From Pontibacillus salipaludis (GTDB lineage Bacteria > Bacillota > Bacilli > Bacillales > BH030062): DNA of 64,000 nt. The position numbers were made by a program, and so were the translations under genes. Of this stretch, positions 33,642 to 43,003 are shown piece after piece. The stretch covers positions 35,535 to 99,534 of the forward strand of contig NZ_BMIN01000016.1 in assembly GCF_014642405.1 (NCBI RefSeq), given 5' to 3'. A model generated the notes under the pieces. That model saw only the letters and a program-made list of their open reading frames with translations. It was not told the origin of the DNA and made no database searches. Each line of letters opens with the position of its first letter. Positions within the stretch are counted from its first letter, which is position 1.

Positions 33642-35021
33642 ATGAGGGTGAAAAGGTTAATTTTAAATGATGATCTAATTCGAGCAAAGGTCGTAAATAC
33701 TGAATATGAAGGAGCATCTCCTAAAGCAATTAAAGAGTGGCTAAAGGATCAATGTGCTTTGTCAGAAAGAGAAGTCGATATAACCATCTATCCCTCTTCC
33801 TTTACTACAACTGAACAAGATACGGGGTTTGATGGGACGGTGATTCACTTCTACAATCCACATAATGGAGTGAACGAGATGTACACCATTTTTCGTGGTA
33901 GTGAGCATGTAGAGGTTTCAGACTGGAGGCCAAAAGACTGGGTTTATAACTTGTTAGGGATTTTTGTAGGCCAAGGAATATCGCAATATCGATCGGCAAA
34001 AGCATTTGATGAACTTCTTACAGAATATATCCAACTAAAAACGAACGTTCCATTAAGAAAAATTGGAATGGGTTTCTCTTTAGGTGGTAACTTAGCTCAA
34101 ACCCTTCATCTTATTGAAAAACCATTTGAAGCTGTATACACCTTTAATGATGCGAAGCCAAGTGTTTACCAGATGGCAGCAATTGACAAGGGATTTCAGC
34201 TTTCTATTGAGGAAACATTCCTTCAACCATTAGTACCTTTTTCTGGGATTTACGCAATTCCTATTAATCAGCTAAAAAAGGTAGCAAGTCAACGATATGA
34301 CCTGAATAATGGCGATATTTACAAAGTTAGCCTGACAGGAGATCTGTTGTATGCCTTTCACCAAGTTCCTGGGTTTTTAGACACTGGTCACGAAAAACTC
34401 GTTCAAAATGTCAATGAGAATCGTTTACGCAGCGTTGTAGAAAACATCCCCCCATCATTCTTTCGCGAACTAAGGGAAACTCTTTCTTACTATAGTATGT
34501 TATATGAAAAGGAGGGGTTTGACGCACTTTGGGAAGAAGTGACGGGGCTTGATGCAACGATTGTTGAAGGTATATTTAGGGCAATCGTGGACTATAGGGA
34601 AGAGGGGTTTCACTTTGGATTACTTAAAAGACTGCTGAAGGTCCTTAAGCAAGGGTTTCTTAGTTTTGGAGAAGTATATGAACGACTTCCAATATTGTCA
34701 AAACTATTGATTCGTATATATAAAGATTCTCCTAGTTTAATAAAGTTATTAATTGAAAACGGATATTTAACACATCAGGAACATATTCAATGGAAAGAAA
34801 ACCTCCATATAATAGAAGAATCAATGAATGATGGCGGATATGAGGCGAGTCTTGCTGATATGAATGAGGATATCCGCCTTTTGAGAGCAATCTTAACAGT
34901 ATTTCAGTTACTTGAGAAGGTGGTTCATTTGCTATTGGAAGATATTGAAGTAGGTGTAGAGTCTCACGATTTAGATCGTCTCATCTATTACTTACAAAAA
35001 TATGATAAAATATTTTTATAA
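33642..35021 (+). CDS. Alpha/beta-hydrolase-like protein (lipase-type N-terminal domain)
   Basis: A 459-residue protein with no signal peptide or membrane helix. The N-terminal 230 residues resemble a class 3 lipase-like fold: TIFRGSEHVEVSDW (oxyanion region) and the nucleophile elbow MGFSLGGNLAQ near residue 147. The C-terminal half is helical and leucine-rich. Similar Bacillus proteins carry the DUF6792 label, which I assign from memory only. ATG 33642 follows GTAGGAGGGGA. It stands alone. Whether it has esterase activity or is a regulatory or toxin-like relative is unknown. Confidence 0.72.
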   Translation: MRVKRLILNDDLIRAKVVNTEYEGASPKAIKEWLKDQCALSEREVDITIYPSSFTTTEQDTGFDGTVIHFYNPHNGVNEMYTIFRGSEHVEVSDWRPKDWVYNLLGIFVGQGISQYRSAKAFDELLTEYIQLKTNVPLRKIGMGFSLGGNLAQTLHLIEKPFEAVYTFNDAKPSVYQMAAIDKGFQLSIEETFLQPLVPFSGIYAIPINQLKKVASQRYDLNNGDIYKVSLTGDLLYAFHQVPGFLDTGHEKLVQNVNENRLRSVVENIPPSFFRELRETLSYYSMLYEKEGFDALWEEVTGLDATIVEGIFRAIVDYREEGFHFGLLKRLLKVLKQGFLSFGEVYERLPILSKLLIRIYKDSPSLIKLLIENGYLTHQEHIQWKENLHIIEESMNDGGYEASLADMNEDIRLLRAILTVFQLLEKVVHLLLEDIEVGVESHDLDRLIYYLQKYDKIFL

Positions 35022-35079
35022 AATTATTCGATTAGTCTTGCTAAATGGAAGATTTTACGGTACTATTTGATTCATAAGT

Positions 35080-35137
35080 TGCGAAAACGTTTGCACAAAA
35101 CGTTTTCATTTTTTACATAATTGTGAAAACGATTCCA
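35080..35137 (+). promoter_or_regulatory. Cluster of cre/LacI-type operator sites upstream of the maltose operon
   Basis: Three CG-centred near-palindromes lie within 58 bases: TGCGAAAACGTTTGCA (35080-35095), ACAAAACGTTTTCA (35095-35108) and TGAAAACGATTCCA (35124-35137). The third fits the CcpA cre consensus TGWAANCGNTNWCA at all but one position. The first two are symmetrical LacI/GalR-type sites. The last ends 27 bases before the EIICB start. They suggest both catabolite repression and a pathway-specific LacI-family regulator, which is not encoded nearby. Confidence 0.7.
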
Positions 35138-35164
35138 GATGATTGAGATAAGGGGAGTGGGAAC

Positions 35165-36835
35165 ATGTCTAAAATTAAGCAATTGCCGATCTTTTCATTT
35201 GATTTTTGGCAAAAATTCGGGAAAGCATTGATGGTTGTAGTAGCCGTAATGCCAGCAGCTGGTATTATGATCTCGTTAGGGAAAGCACTCGATATGGTTG
35301 TTGATGACCTTGCATTTATGCAAGCGTTTGCGCGAATTATGGAAGATATCGGTTGGTCTATTATTGGTAACCTTCATATTTTATTCGCCGTAGCTATTGG
35401 TGGATCTTGGGCTAAAGAGCGTGCAGGGGGAGCATTTGCTGCGCTTCTTGCCTTTATCTTTATTAACCGAATTACAGGAGCAATATTTGGTGTAAACTCG
35501 GCCATGTTGATTGAAGGCGAGCAAACCGTAACATCATTTTTAGGTACAGAAATGCCTGTCGGGGATTATTTTATTAATGTCTTAGGTGCACCAGCATTAA
35601 ACATGGGGGTATTTGTCGGAATCATTTCAGGTTTCTTAGGAGCTAGTCTTTTTAATAAATATTATGCTTTTGACAAATTACCAGATGCATTAGGTTTCTT
35701 TAACGGAAAACGTTTTGTACCGTTTGTTGTAATGGTAGGTTCAGTATTTGTATCCCTAGCATTGGCGCTTATCTGGCCTCCTGTTCAAACCGTTCTTAAC
35801 AACTTCGGTGAATGGATTGCAACATCTCGTGATTCTGCACCAATCTTAGCTCCATTTGTATATGGCGCTATGGAACGACTAATGCTTCCGTTTGGTCTTC
35901 ACCATATGTTAACTGTTCCAATTAATTATACGGAACTAGGCGGAACGTACATTATTCAAACTGGAAAAAATATAGGACAAGCAGTAGCTGGTCAGGATCC
36001 GCTATGGTTGGCTTGGGCAACAGATCTTTACAACTATATGTCTCAAGGCAATATGGAAGCTTATAATGAATTGAAAGAGAACGTTACACCTGCTCGTTTT
36101 AAAGCAGGTCAGGTTGTGACATCAACAGCGGCTTTAATTGGTATAGCCCTTGCTATGTACAAAAACGTTGACGAGGATAAGAAGAGTAAGTATAAATCTG
36201 TATTCCTTTCGGCTGGACTTGCGGTCTTCCTAACAGGGGTTACGGAACCAATTGAATTTATGTTTATGTTTGCTGCACCTTTATTATACGTTGTGTATGC
36301 GATCATGACAGGTTTAGCCTTTGCTGTTGTAGACTTAGTAGATTTACGCGTCCATGCATTTGGTATGGTTGAATTAATTACTCGTACACCTCTTATGATT
36401 AATGCAGGGATTGGGCGAGATCTAATTAACTTTGTCGTAACATGCCTTGTATTCTTTGGACTGAACTTCTCCATTGCAAATGTTATGATTAAAAAAATGA
36501 AATTACCAACTCCAGGGCGTAAAGGCAATTACATTGATGACGGCGGAGAAGGAGATCGTACGGCAGATTCATCTATGAGCGAGAACGGAGAAGATCATTC
36601 TCAATCCGGTCAAGTTATTGCATTACTAGGTGGTAAGGAAAACATCTATGAAGTAGACGCTTGTATGACACGCTTGCGTGTAACAGTGAATGATTTAGAG
36701 AAAGTAGCTAAAGAAGATGAGTGGAAGCGTAATGGAGCTATGGGACTTGTTGTGAAAGATAGAGGTGTTCAAGCAATCTATGGCCCTAAAGCAGATGTTC
36801 TAAAATCTGAGATTCAAACAAAACTAGGAGCTTAA
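35165..36835 (+). CDS. malP: PTS EIICB transporter, maltose/alpha-glucoside type
   Basis: A 556-residue phosphotransferase permease. The EIIC membrane domain (about 1-455) has the sugar-binding segment GLHHMLTVPINYTEL and the late motif GVTEPIEFMFMFAAP. A hydrophilic linker (about 458-480) leads to the EIIB domain, whose phosphorylated cysteine lies in EVDACMTRLRV near residue 500. No EIIA domain is fused, so a general EIIA must serve. It is first of a three-gene operon with an EEP hydrolase (3-base gap) and an alpha-glucosidase, pointing to uptake of maltose or a similar alpha-glucoside. Confidence 0.92.
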   Translation: MSKIKQLPIFSFDFWQKFGKALMVVVAVMPAAGIMISLGKALDMVVDDLAFMQAFARIMEDIGWSIIGNLHILFAVAIGGSWAKERAGGAFAALLAFIFINRITGAIFGVNSAMLIEGEQTVTSFLGTEMPVGDYFINVLGAPALNMGVFVGIISGFLGASLFNKYYAFDKLPDALGFFNGKRFVPFVVMVGSVFVSLALALIWPPVQTVLNNFGEWIATSRDSAPILAPFVYGAMERLMLPFGLHHMLTVPINYTELGGTYIIQTGKNIGQAVAGQDPLWLAWATDLYNYMSQGNMEAYNELKENVTPARFKAGQVVTSTAALIGIALAMYKNVDEDKKSKYKSVFLSAGLAVFLTGVTEPIEFMFMFAAPLLYVVYAIMTGLAFAVVDLVDLRVHAFGMVELITRTPLMINAGIGRDLINFVVTCLVFFGLNFSIANVMIKKMKLPTPGRKGNYIDDGGEGDRTADSSMSENGEDHSQSGQVIALLGGKENIYEVDACMTRLRVTVNDLEKVAKEDEWKRNGAMGLVVKDRGVQAIYGPKADVLKSEIQTKLGA

Positions 36836-36838
36836 TAG

Positions 36839-37633
36839 ATGAAACTACTGACATTGAATGTACATGCATGGCAGGAAGACAATCAAATGACTAAAATTAA
36901 ACAAGTTGCAGAGAGAATTCATAACAGCCGCTATGATGCCGTTGCGTTACAGGAAGTAAGTCAGCATAAAGAGGCTCATTATGTGTACGACCATATCAGA
37001 GATGATAACTATGGTTACTTAATACAACAAGAATTGAATGAGCTAGGCAGCGCAGATTATCAGTTAGTCTGGGATGTTTCCCATTATGGATATGATGTCT
37101 ACGAAGAAGGGCTTGCCCTTCTTGTAAGGCATCCCATTCATACATCAGAGTCATTTTATGTAACTAAGTCTAGCTCAGTAGACTATTGGAAATCACGAAA
37201 GATTGTATCTGCAATGTGTGTGATTAATGAGGTACCTGTAAGCCTCTACTCTTGCCACCTAGGTTGGTGGGGAGATGAAGACGAACCTTATGATTCTCAA
37301 GTGGATGTACTTATGAATCACATGAATGCTGAAGGACTATCTTTCCTTCTGGGTGATTTCAACGCTTCTGATGACCGTCATGAGGAAGGGTATGATTATA
37401 TCCTAAGAAAGGGATGGATTGATACACATAAAGTAGCTCTTGAACAAATTGGTGAGGAAACAATTGAAGGGAAAATTGCCGGTTGGGATCAGAACAAAGA
37501 AGGAATCAAGATCGATCACATCTTTTGTAATCAACATGTGAATGTACAGAAATCTGAAGTTGTATTTGATGGAAGAACAACTCCTATTGTTTCTGATCAT
37601 TATGGCTTGGAGGTTACGTATACAATCGGTTAA
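36839..37633 (+). CDS. Endonuclease/exonuclease/phosphatase (EEP)-family hydrolase in a sugar operon
   Basis: A 264-residue metal-dependent phosphodiesterase-fold protein. The family catalytic residues are all visible: LTLNVHAW (Asn7), ALQEVS (Glu), LLGDFNASDD (Asp and Asn), and the C-terminal VSDHYGLEV (Asp-His). There is no signal peptide, so it should be cytoplasmic. It sits between the PTS permease and the alpha-glucosidase genes with tight spacing (3 and 18 bases). The family cuts nucleic acids, phospholipids or sugar and inositol phosphates. A sugar-phosphate or regulatory phosphodiester is a reasonable guess for this operon, but unproven. Confidence 0.9.
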   Translation: MKLLTLNVHAWQEDNQMTKIKQVAERIHNSRYDAVALQEVSQHKEAHYVYDHIRDDNYGYLIQQELNELGSADYQLVWDVSHYGYDVYEEGLALLVRHPIHTSESFYVTKSSSVDYWKSRKIVSAMCVINEVPVSLYSCHLGWWGDEDEPYDSQVDVLMNHMNAEGLSFLLGDFNASDDRHEEGYDYILRKGWIDTHKVALEQIGEETIEGKIAGWDQNKEGIKIDHIFCNQHVNVQKSEVVFDGRTTPIVSDHYGLEVTYTIG

Positions 37634-37651
37634 AGAAATGAGGGATTGATG

Positions 37652-39313
37652 ATGGAAAGAGTATGGTGGAAAGAAGCTGTTGGGTATCAAGTGTATCCCC
37701 GAAGCTTTCAAGATTCGAATGGCGATGGTATTGGTGACTTACAGGGGATGATTAGTCGGCTTGATTACTTGAAAGATTTGGGTATAGATTTTATATGGAT
37801 TTGTCCAATGTACAAATCACCTAAAGATGATAATGGTTATGATATATCAGACTATCAAGATATATTAGAAGAGTTTGGTACAATGGAAGATTTTGATGAG
37901 CTTTTACGTGAAGTACATAAACGTGGGATGAAGCTTATAATTGATCTTGTATTAAACCATACGAGTGATGAACACCCTTGGTTTTTAGAATCGAGGTCCT
38001 CTATAGAGAGTCCAAAACGAGATTGGTATATATGGAGAGATCCTAAAAACGGTGAAGAACCAAATAACTGGGAAAGCATCTTTGGAGGATCAGCATGGGA
38101 GTACGATGAAGAAACTGGTCAATATTATATGCACTTATTCTCTCGGAAACAGCCTGACCTGAACTGGGAGAATGAAGAAGTTAGAGAAGTTTTGTACGAT
38201 ACAGTAAACTGGTGGCTTGATAAAGGTATCGATGGCTTCCGTATTGATGCAATTAGTCATATAAAGAAGCGCTCAGGTCTTCCTGATCTTCCTAATCCTA
38301 AGAAAGAGAAGTATGTATCCTCTTTTGATATGCACATGAACCAGGAAGGCATTCACGAGTTTCTTCAAGAGTTTAAAGATAAGACTTATGGAAACTATGA
38401 CGTTATGACCGTGGGTGAAGCCAATGGTGTAAGTGCTGATGAAGCGCACCTTTGGGTTGGTGAGGAAGGAAAGATGGATATGGTCTTTCAGTTTGAACAC
38501 TTAGACCTATGGGACCAAGATGCGGATCAAAAGCTAGATGTATTAGCTTTGAAGGATGCTTTGACTCGTTGGCAGAAAGGGCTTGAAGGAGATGGTTGGA
38601 ATGCTCTCTTCATTGAGAACCATGACAAAGCGAGAAGCGTTTCAACATGGGGGAATGATGGTAAGTATTGGCGCGAGAGCGCTACATCTTTAGGGACTAT
38701 GTATTTCTTCATGCAGGGAACGCCGTTTATCTATCAAGGGCAAGAAATAGGGATGACGAACTTTAAATTTCCTTCAATTGAAGATTTTGATGACGTTGCT
38801 GCTAAGAATACGTATCAAAACATGATTGAAGAAGGGTACACACATAATGAAGTCATGGATGTATTATGGAGTACTTCAAGAGACAATAGTCGTACACCTA
38901 TGCAATGGAGTCAAGACAAAAATGCTGGTTTTACGAGTGCTACTCCATGGATGAAGGTTAATCCCAACCACGACACGATTAATGTAGAATCCCAACAGCA
39001 TGAACAAAATTCAATCTTACACTACTATAAGACGATGATTCAGTTGAAGAAACAATATGATTTGTTTACGTATGGGACATATGACTTGGTAAATGCTGAT
39101 GACGAAAAGGTTTATGCTTATACAAGAACATTAGGGCGAAAGAAGGCTTTCGTGATTGCAAATCTCACAGAATCTGAAGCGGAATTCCAATCTCCTATGT
39201 CCGTAAGTCATGGTTCTCTTGTGCTTAGTAATTATAATGGGGACCAGGATCCAAGTGATACAGAATTAAAACTGTATCCATATGAAGCGCGTGTCTATAT
39301 TTTCTCTTCCTGA
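37652..39313 (+). CDS. malL: GH13 alpha-glucosidase, probable alpha-1,4 specificity
   Basis: A 553-residue intracellular glycoside hydrolase family 13 enzyme. Visible are the GDGIGDLQG region, region I DLVLNHTSDEHPWF, the nucleophile in DGFRIDAISH (Asp near 199), the acid/base glutamate in VGEANGV, and the transition-state Asp in FIENHDKAR. The residue after the nucleophile is Ala. In studied Bacillaceae and Halomonas enzymes Val here goes with alpha-1,6 and Ala or Thr with alpha-1,4 preference, so a maltose-type substrate is likely, matching the EIICB. In-frame starts at 37646, 37649 and 37652 are possible; GAGGG favours 37652. Confidence 0.92.
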   Translation: MERVWWKEAVGYQVYPRSFQDSNGDGIGDLQGMISRLDYLKDLGIDFIWICPMYKSPKDDNGYDISDYQDILEEFGTMEDFDELLREVHKRGMKLIIDLVLNHTSDEHPWFLESRSSIESPKRDWYIWRDPKNGEEPNNWESIFGGSAWEYDEETGQYYMHLFSRKQPDLNWENEEVREVLYDTVNWWLDKGIDGFRIDAISHIKKRSGLPDLPNPKKEKYVSSFDMHMNQEGIHEFLQEFKDKTYGNYDVMTVGEANGVSADEAHLWVGEEGKMDMVFQFEHLDLWDQDADQKLDVLALKDALTRWQKGLEGDGWNALFIENHDKARSVSTWGNDGKYWRESATSLGTMYFFMQGTPFIYQGQEIGMTNFKFPSIEDFDDVAAKNTYQNMIEEGYTHNEVMDVLWSTSRDNSRTPMQWSQDKNAGFTSATPWMKVNPNHDTINVESQQHEQNSILHYYKTMIQLKKQYDLFTYGTYDLVNADDEKVYAYTRTLGRKKAFVIANLTESEAEFQSPMSVSHGSLVLSNYNGDQDPSDTELKLYPYEARVYIFSS

Positions 39314-39328
39314 ATATTGTTATGAAAT

Positions 39329-39372
39329 AATTGAGGACAATGGCCATAATGGTTTTGCCCTCAATTTTTTTA
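39329..39372 (+). terminator. Terminator of the maltose operon
   Basis: ATTGAGGACAA and TTTTGCCCTCAAT form an interrupted stem followed by seven T residues, 16 bases after the alpha-glucosidase stop. Confidence 0.75.
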
Positions 39373-39384
39373 TTATTGGACTTT

Positions 39385-39418
39385 ATAATAAAGCGCTCAG
39401 AGTTCATTCTGAGCGCTT
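39385..39418 (-). terminator. Terminator of the DUF2254 gene
   Basis: A perfect 11-bp stem, AAGCGCTCAGA (39391-39401) with TCTGAGCGCTT (39408-39418). On the minus strand it is followed by TTATTATAAAG and lies 11 bases after the DUF2254 stop codon. Confidence 0.78.
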
Positions 39419-39428
39419 ATTTGGGACT

Positions 39429-40790
39429 TTATTGATATATGGTTTTTAAAAGCTCTTCTTTTAATGGTTCAAACTTATTTTGATTGTGTGTGTTCTTAGT
39501 GACTAATTTGAGGTTGTCAATAAGGTAATAGCAATCATTCTCAAATAGACTACAACCGTTAAGTCCTTTAACCGTTTGGAAAGCGAATTCCCATATATCG
39601 TCATGGAACCTCTCATCCATACCTTTAGCCATTAAAGAAAGCATGGACAAGATTTCAGTAATGATCGTGACATTATGGTGGCTATATTCTCGTATATTGG
39701 CAAAGCCTTTGTGTAGGTAATATTTAAAATCTTCCTGACAAAGCATCAGTCGTAGATTACCTTCTTCATCATATAGATAAGGGGAGAAGTCAGTAACGCT
39801 ACCAACTTCCTGAAGTAGTTCTGTGATTTGATGAAGGGTGTTTGTAACGGTTAGCGGGTCATCATTTCCAAGGGCTCTGATGGCTACTTCAGCAAGTTTA
39901 TTAACCCCGTATTCAAGGTCTTGGATTTCTGTTTGTTTTTTACCTAGGACAACTAATTTTAAGTATTTCTTCTTATTAAATTTTTCGCCATCTCCCCAAT
40001 AACTAAACAGTGGCGTGTTACATAGAACGAACTCTCCTATACGCGGGTGCAGTTGTATAATTAAGTTGTCTTCTTTTGCTTTATGGATGAGTCGTTGAAA
40101 ATCTGCTAACTGAAGATAACCAGAGCTTTCTGCATTAATTACAGTTCCTTTTTCAGCAGGAAGATGTGCGGTGGTCTCCTTTGGGTCTTTACGAAATGGT
40201 TGTATTTCTTTCATAAGAGAGCTTTGAATAATACTCTTCGAATTTTCTTTCATACGAGCGGTAATGTTGTGAACTTGTAGCCAAGTAGTAGTGTGGTTGA
40301 TGAAATAAACGAATGTAATGGCTGCAAGAAAGACGGTCGCAATAGAAAGAAACGGAATGGCTAGAAGGAATTCTATATCTTCATTAGAAACATAGAGGAA
40401 ATTTAGTAATACATAAATGAAACTTCCGTTGAAAATCCCCATAACGTGCTGTGTGTTTCGGTCGCTTATGTAATTTAAAAGCATTTTAGAGGAAAACTGT
40501 CCACTGAATGTAGTAAGGGCAACCAGAATAGAGTTGATTGTGAAGGCACTAAGCGTTAAAACCCCTCCAACTAAGGAACCTAAAAGTGTTTGAGTTGTAC
40601 TTGCGCTGAATGCTACAAGCTTAGGGAAATAAGATGCTATATCTAGCTTATAATCTAATATAAAAGTTAAAGCAGAGAGGCATATGGCAGCAATAATATA
40701 CCACATGGGCATAAACCAAAGTGTAGACTGTAGTTCATTCTTTCTTTCGCGCTTTGACATTGATAAATATCGTTTTATTATATGGAACAT
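39429..40790 (-). CDS. DUF2254-family membrane protein
   Basis: A 453-residue protein. Four helices in the N-terminal 185 residues (about 30-50, 65-90, 115-135 and 140-165) carry the family pattern LGSLVGGVLTLSAFTINSILVALTTFSGQFS. A large cytoplasmic domain follows (about 190-454), including GTVINAESSGYLQLAD, LHPRIGEFVL and GNDDPLTVTNTLHQI. This is the DUF2254 family, whose function is unknown. The start is ATG 40790 or the adjacent TTG 40793, behind AAAGGAG. It is monocistronic. Confidence 0.87.
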   Translation of the reverse strand: MFHIIKRYLSMSKRERKNELQSTLWFMPMWYIIAAICLSALTFILDYKLDIASYFPKLVAFSASTTQTLLGSLVGGVLTLSAFTINSILVALTTFSGQFSSKMLLNYISDRNTQHVMGIFNGSFIYVLLNFLYVSNEDIEFLLAIPFLSIATVFLAAITFVYFINHTTTWLQVHNITARMKENSKSIIQSSLMKEIQPFRKDPKETTAHLPAEKGTVINAESSGYLQLADFQRLIHKAKEDNLIIQLHPRIGEFVLCNTPLFSYWGDGEKFNKKKYLKLVVLGKKQTEIQDLEYGVNKLAEVAIRALGNDDPLTVTNTLHQITELLQEVGSVTDFSPYLYDEEGNLRLMLCQEDFKYYLHKGFANIREYSHHNVTIITEILSMLSLMAKGMDERFHDDIWEFAFQTVKGLNGCSLFENDCYYLIDNLKLVTKNTHNQNKFEPLKEELLKTIYQ

Positions 40791-40969
40791 CAATTTGTAC
40801 TCCTTTATTCGTTATATATATTCATTCCTTTAAATTGGCTTCGTTAATCTAAAAAATAAAATATTGTCGTAAAAATTCTTTTGAATTTCTATACGAATAA
40901 AAGTATAATTATTCTTATTATTCAGAAAAAAGCAGCTAGTTATGAAGTCAGGTTAAGGGAGGGGTACTG

Positions 40970-41809
40970 ATGGGGGACTTAATTAAAAACAAGCGAATCG
41001 TGCTAAAAATAGGCAGTAGCTCACTTACTAGTGCACAAGGTGAAATGAGTCACCGAAAGCTCGAACGGGTCGTGAATGAAGTAGTTTCATTGAAAGATGC
41101 CGGGTTTGAAGTATTGCTTGTATCTTCTGGAGCAATCGCAGCAGGGTATCGTAAACTGGGATGTTTAACTCGTCCAACAACTTTAGCAGAAGAACAAGCA
41201 GCTGCTTCTATAGGACAAGTGGAACTTATTCGGACGTATGCTGACTTATTACTAGAACATGGGTATGTTGGCTCCCAAATACTCCTCACCAAAAGCGATT
41301 TCTCTAACCAAGGTCGCTCTCTAAATGCAAGAAATACGATAAATGTATTATTAGAACGAGGAATTATTCCAATCATTAATGAGAACGATACCGTATCTAT
41401 GACGTCTCTGAGGTTTGGGGATAATGACACTCTCGGAGCTGAAGTATCATGTTTGGTTACCGCAGATTTCTATATGATATTGTCTGATGTAGATGGACTT
41501 TTTAGAGGGAATCCACGAACTGATCCAGCTGCTACATTAGTTCACGAAGTGTTTGGAATTACAGCTGAAATTGAAGCTCTCGCTGGAGGGGGCGGAAGTA
41601 ATAGGGGGACAGGGGGGATGAAATCTAAAATCGAAGCGTTTAAACAAACATTAGATCACGGTATCTTATCTTTCTTAGGGGATGCATCTGTGTCAGGGAT
41701 TGCTATTCAAGCTCTTGCTCAAAAAGCAAAAGGGACATATTTTTATCCTGAGAATCTACGGACTCAAGAAGACGCAAAAGAAGTGGCATTTTATATGCAA
41801 CCAAAATAG
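40970..41809 (+). CDS. Glutamate 5-kinase paralogue lacking the PUA domain
   Basis: A 279-residue amino-acid kinase similar along its length to the kinase domain of the complete glutamate 5-kinase 1.2 kb downstream (both start with IVxKIGSSSLTS, share LLVSSGA-AAGYRKLGCL and end with GTGGMKSKIEAFK). It stops after the kinase domain, whereas the other copy continues into a PUA domain. Several otherwise conserved positions differ: SIGQV replaces SIGQG, and NDTLGAEVS replaces NDTLSAKVA. It has its own GGGAGGGG ribosome site. It may be an unregulated, a specialised or a decaying paralogue. Confidence 0.88.
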   Translation: MGDLIKNKRIVLKIGSSSLTSAQGEMSHRKLERVVNEVVSLKDAGFEVLLVSSGAIAAGYRKLGCLTRPTTLAEEQAAASIGQVELIRTYADLLLEHGYVGSQILLTKSDFSNQGRSLNARNTINVLLERGIIPIINENDTVSMTSLRFGDNDTLGAEVSCLVTADFYMILSDVDGLFRGNPRTDPAATLVHEVFGITAEIEALAGGGGSNRGTGGMKSKIEAFKQTLDHGILSFLGDASVSGIAIQALAQKAKGTYFYPENLRTQEDAKEVAFYMQPK

Positions 41810-42129
41810 AACTTGTTAAAAGTTGAAGAGCCTAAGTGGTAACCATGGAATATGTGAAATAAGATTAGATAAAACTGAAATTATGGGAATATTACGAAAA
41901 TATAAGAAGTTTTGAAAACAGCCTTTCCATAATCTTCATAAATCGTTCTGAGAAGAAATAAGACCTCGTGAGACGTCACAAGAAGTGAATAAGACGGAAT
42001 GGAACCGTTTACATTAACTATTTCGCCTCTATGCACCCCATTTATCCGAAAGCCCTTGCATATATTTTTTGGAATGTTACGATAATCTTCGTTGTAACAA
42101 AAGCGGAAAAAAGGGAGCGTGTTAACGTA
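41810..42129 (+). promoter_or_regulatory. Intergenic region with candidate promoter of the proCBA (proHJA-type) operon
   Basis: This 320-base AT-rich interval holds no gene I can support. A possible sigma-A promoter is TTGCAT (42056-42061) with TACGAT (42079-42084) at 17-bp spacing, 46 bases before the proC start. No T-box motif is present, in contrast to the tRNA-Pro-controlled proBA genes known in B. subtilis. That fits osmotic rather than proline-starvation control, but this is inference. Confidence 0.35.
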
Positions 42130-42969
42130 GTGACACAAACGATTGCTTTTTTAGGAGCCGGATCTATGGCTGAAGCGATGATATCAGGAATGGTTCAGTC
42201 AGACCTGGTCACTCCAAGTCAAATTATTGTATCAAACCGAAGTAATACGAATCGTTTAAACGAGTTGAAATATAAATATGGCATTCAAGCTCAAAAGCGA
42301 GAAGATTTGGACTTTGCAACGATTGACTTATTTGTATTAGCGATGAAACCAAAAGACATTGATTCTGTATTGGAATCTTTACGGCCTCATTTAAACCCAC
42401 ACCAAACCATCATTTCTGTCCTAGCAGGAATAACAACTTCACACATGGAGAGTCACTTACCTGAGAAACAGCAAGTGATTCGAGTCATGCCAAATACTTC
42501 TAGCATGATCGGGGAATCTGCAACGGCGATTGCACCAGGAGCCCATGCCCCTAAAGATCGAATTTACCTTACAAAATCATTAATGGAATCCTTTGGAGAA
42601 GCTTATATTATTGACGAAGCTCATATGGATATATTCACTGGGATTGCCGGAAGTGGACCTGCTTATTTTTATAACCTCATGGAGCATATGGAGCAAGCTG
42701 GCATTGAAGCAGGACTTGATGGAGAGCTTGCAAGGTCCATCGGTGCGCAAACCATACTCGGTGCAGCTAAAATGATTCAAGAGAGAGAAGAAACCCCAAC
42801 TGAATTAAGAGAAAATGTGACATCACCTAATGGAACAACAGCCGCAGGGCTTAATGCACTTGACCTTCATGGAGGTGGAAAGGCAGTTTCTGCAGCTATT
42901 AAAGGAGCCGCATCGCGTTCTAAAGAAATGTCCAAACAAGCGGAACAACCACTAGTAGCAACTAATTAA
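42130..42969 (+). CDS. proC: Pyrroline-5-carboxylate reductase
   Basis: Last enzyme of proline synthesis, reducing pyrroline-5-carboxylate with NAD(P)H. About 279 residues. The Rossmann motif FLGAGSMAEAMI is at the N-terminus. VMPNTSSMIGESATAI and the family signature in the last third (the ENVTSPNGTTAAGL region) are clear. I prefer GTG 42130, behind GGGAG, over the longer frame from 42031, because the enzyme normally begins directly with the nucleotide-binding strand. It heads a proC-proB-proA operon, the gene order of the salt-induced proHJA of Halobacillus and the B. subtilis proHJ pair. Confidence 0.93.
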   Translation: MTQTIAFLGAGSMAEAMISGMVQSDLVTPSQIIVSNRSNTNRLNELKYKYGIQAQKREDLDFATIDLFVLAMKPKDIDSVLESLRPHLNPHQTIISVLAGITTSHMESHLPEKQQVIRVMPNTSSMIGESATAIAPGAHAPKDRIYLTKSLMESFGEAYIIDEAHMDIFTGIAGSGPAYFYNLMEHMEQAGIEAGLDGELARSIGAQTILGAAKMIQEREETPTELRENVTSPNGTTAAGLNALDLHGGGKAVSAAIKGAASRSKEMSKQAEQPLVATN

Positions 42970-43003
42970 TAAGAGACAAATTAACGAATTGCAGGAGGAA
43001 CGT

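Noticed and set aside
36109..36528. 139-codon minus-strand frame inside the EIICB gene
   Set aside because: Antisense shadow of a clear PTS gene; no start signals or domain features.
40794..40969. Possible proline T-box before the first glutamate kinase gene
   Set aside because: The interval is short and AT-rich and has neither the GGTGG-ACCGCG box nor a terminator.
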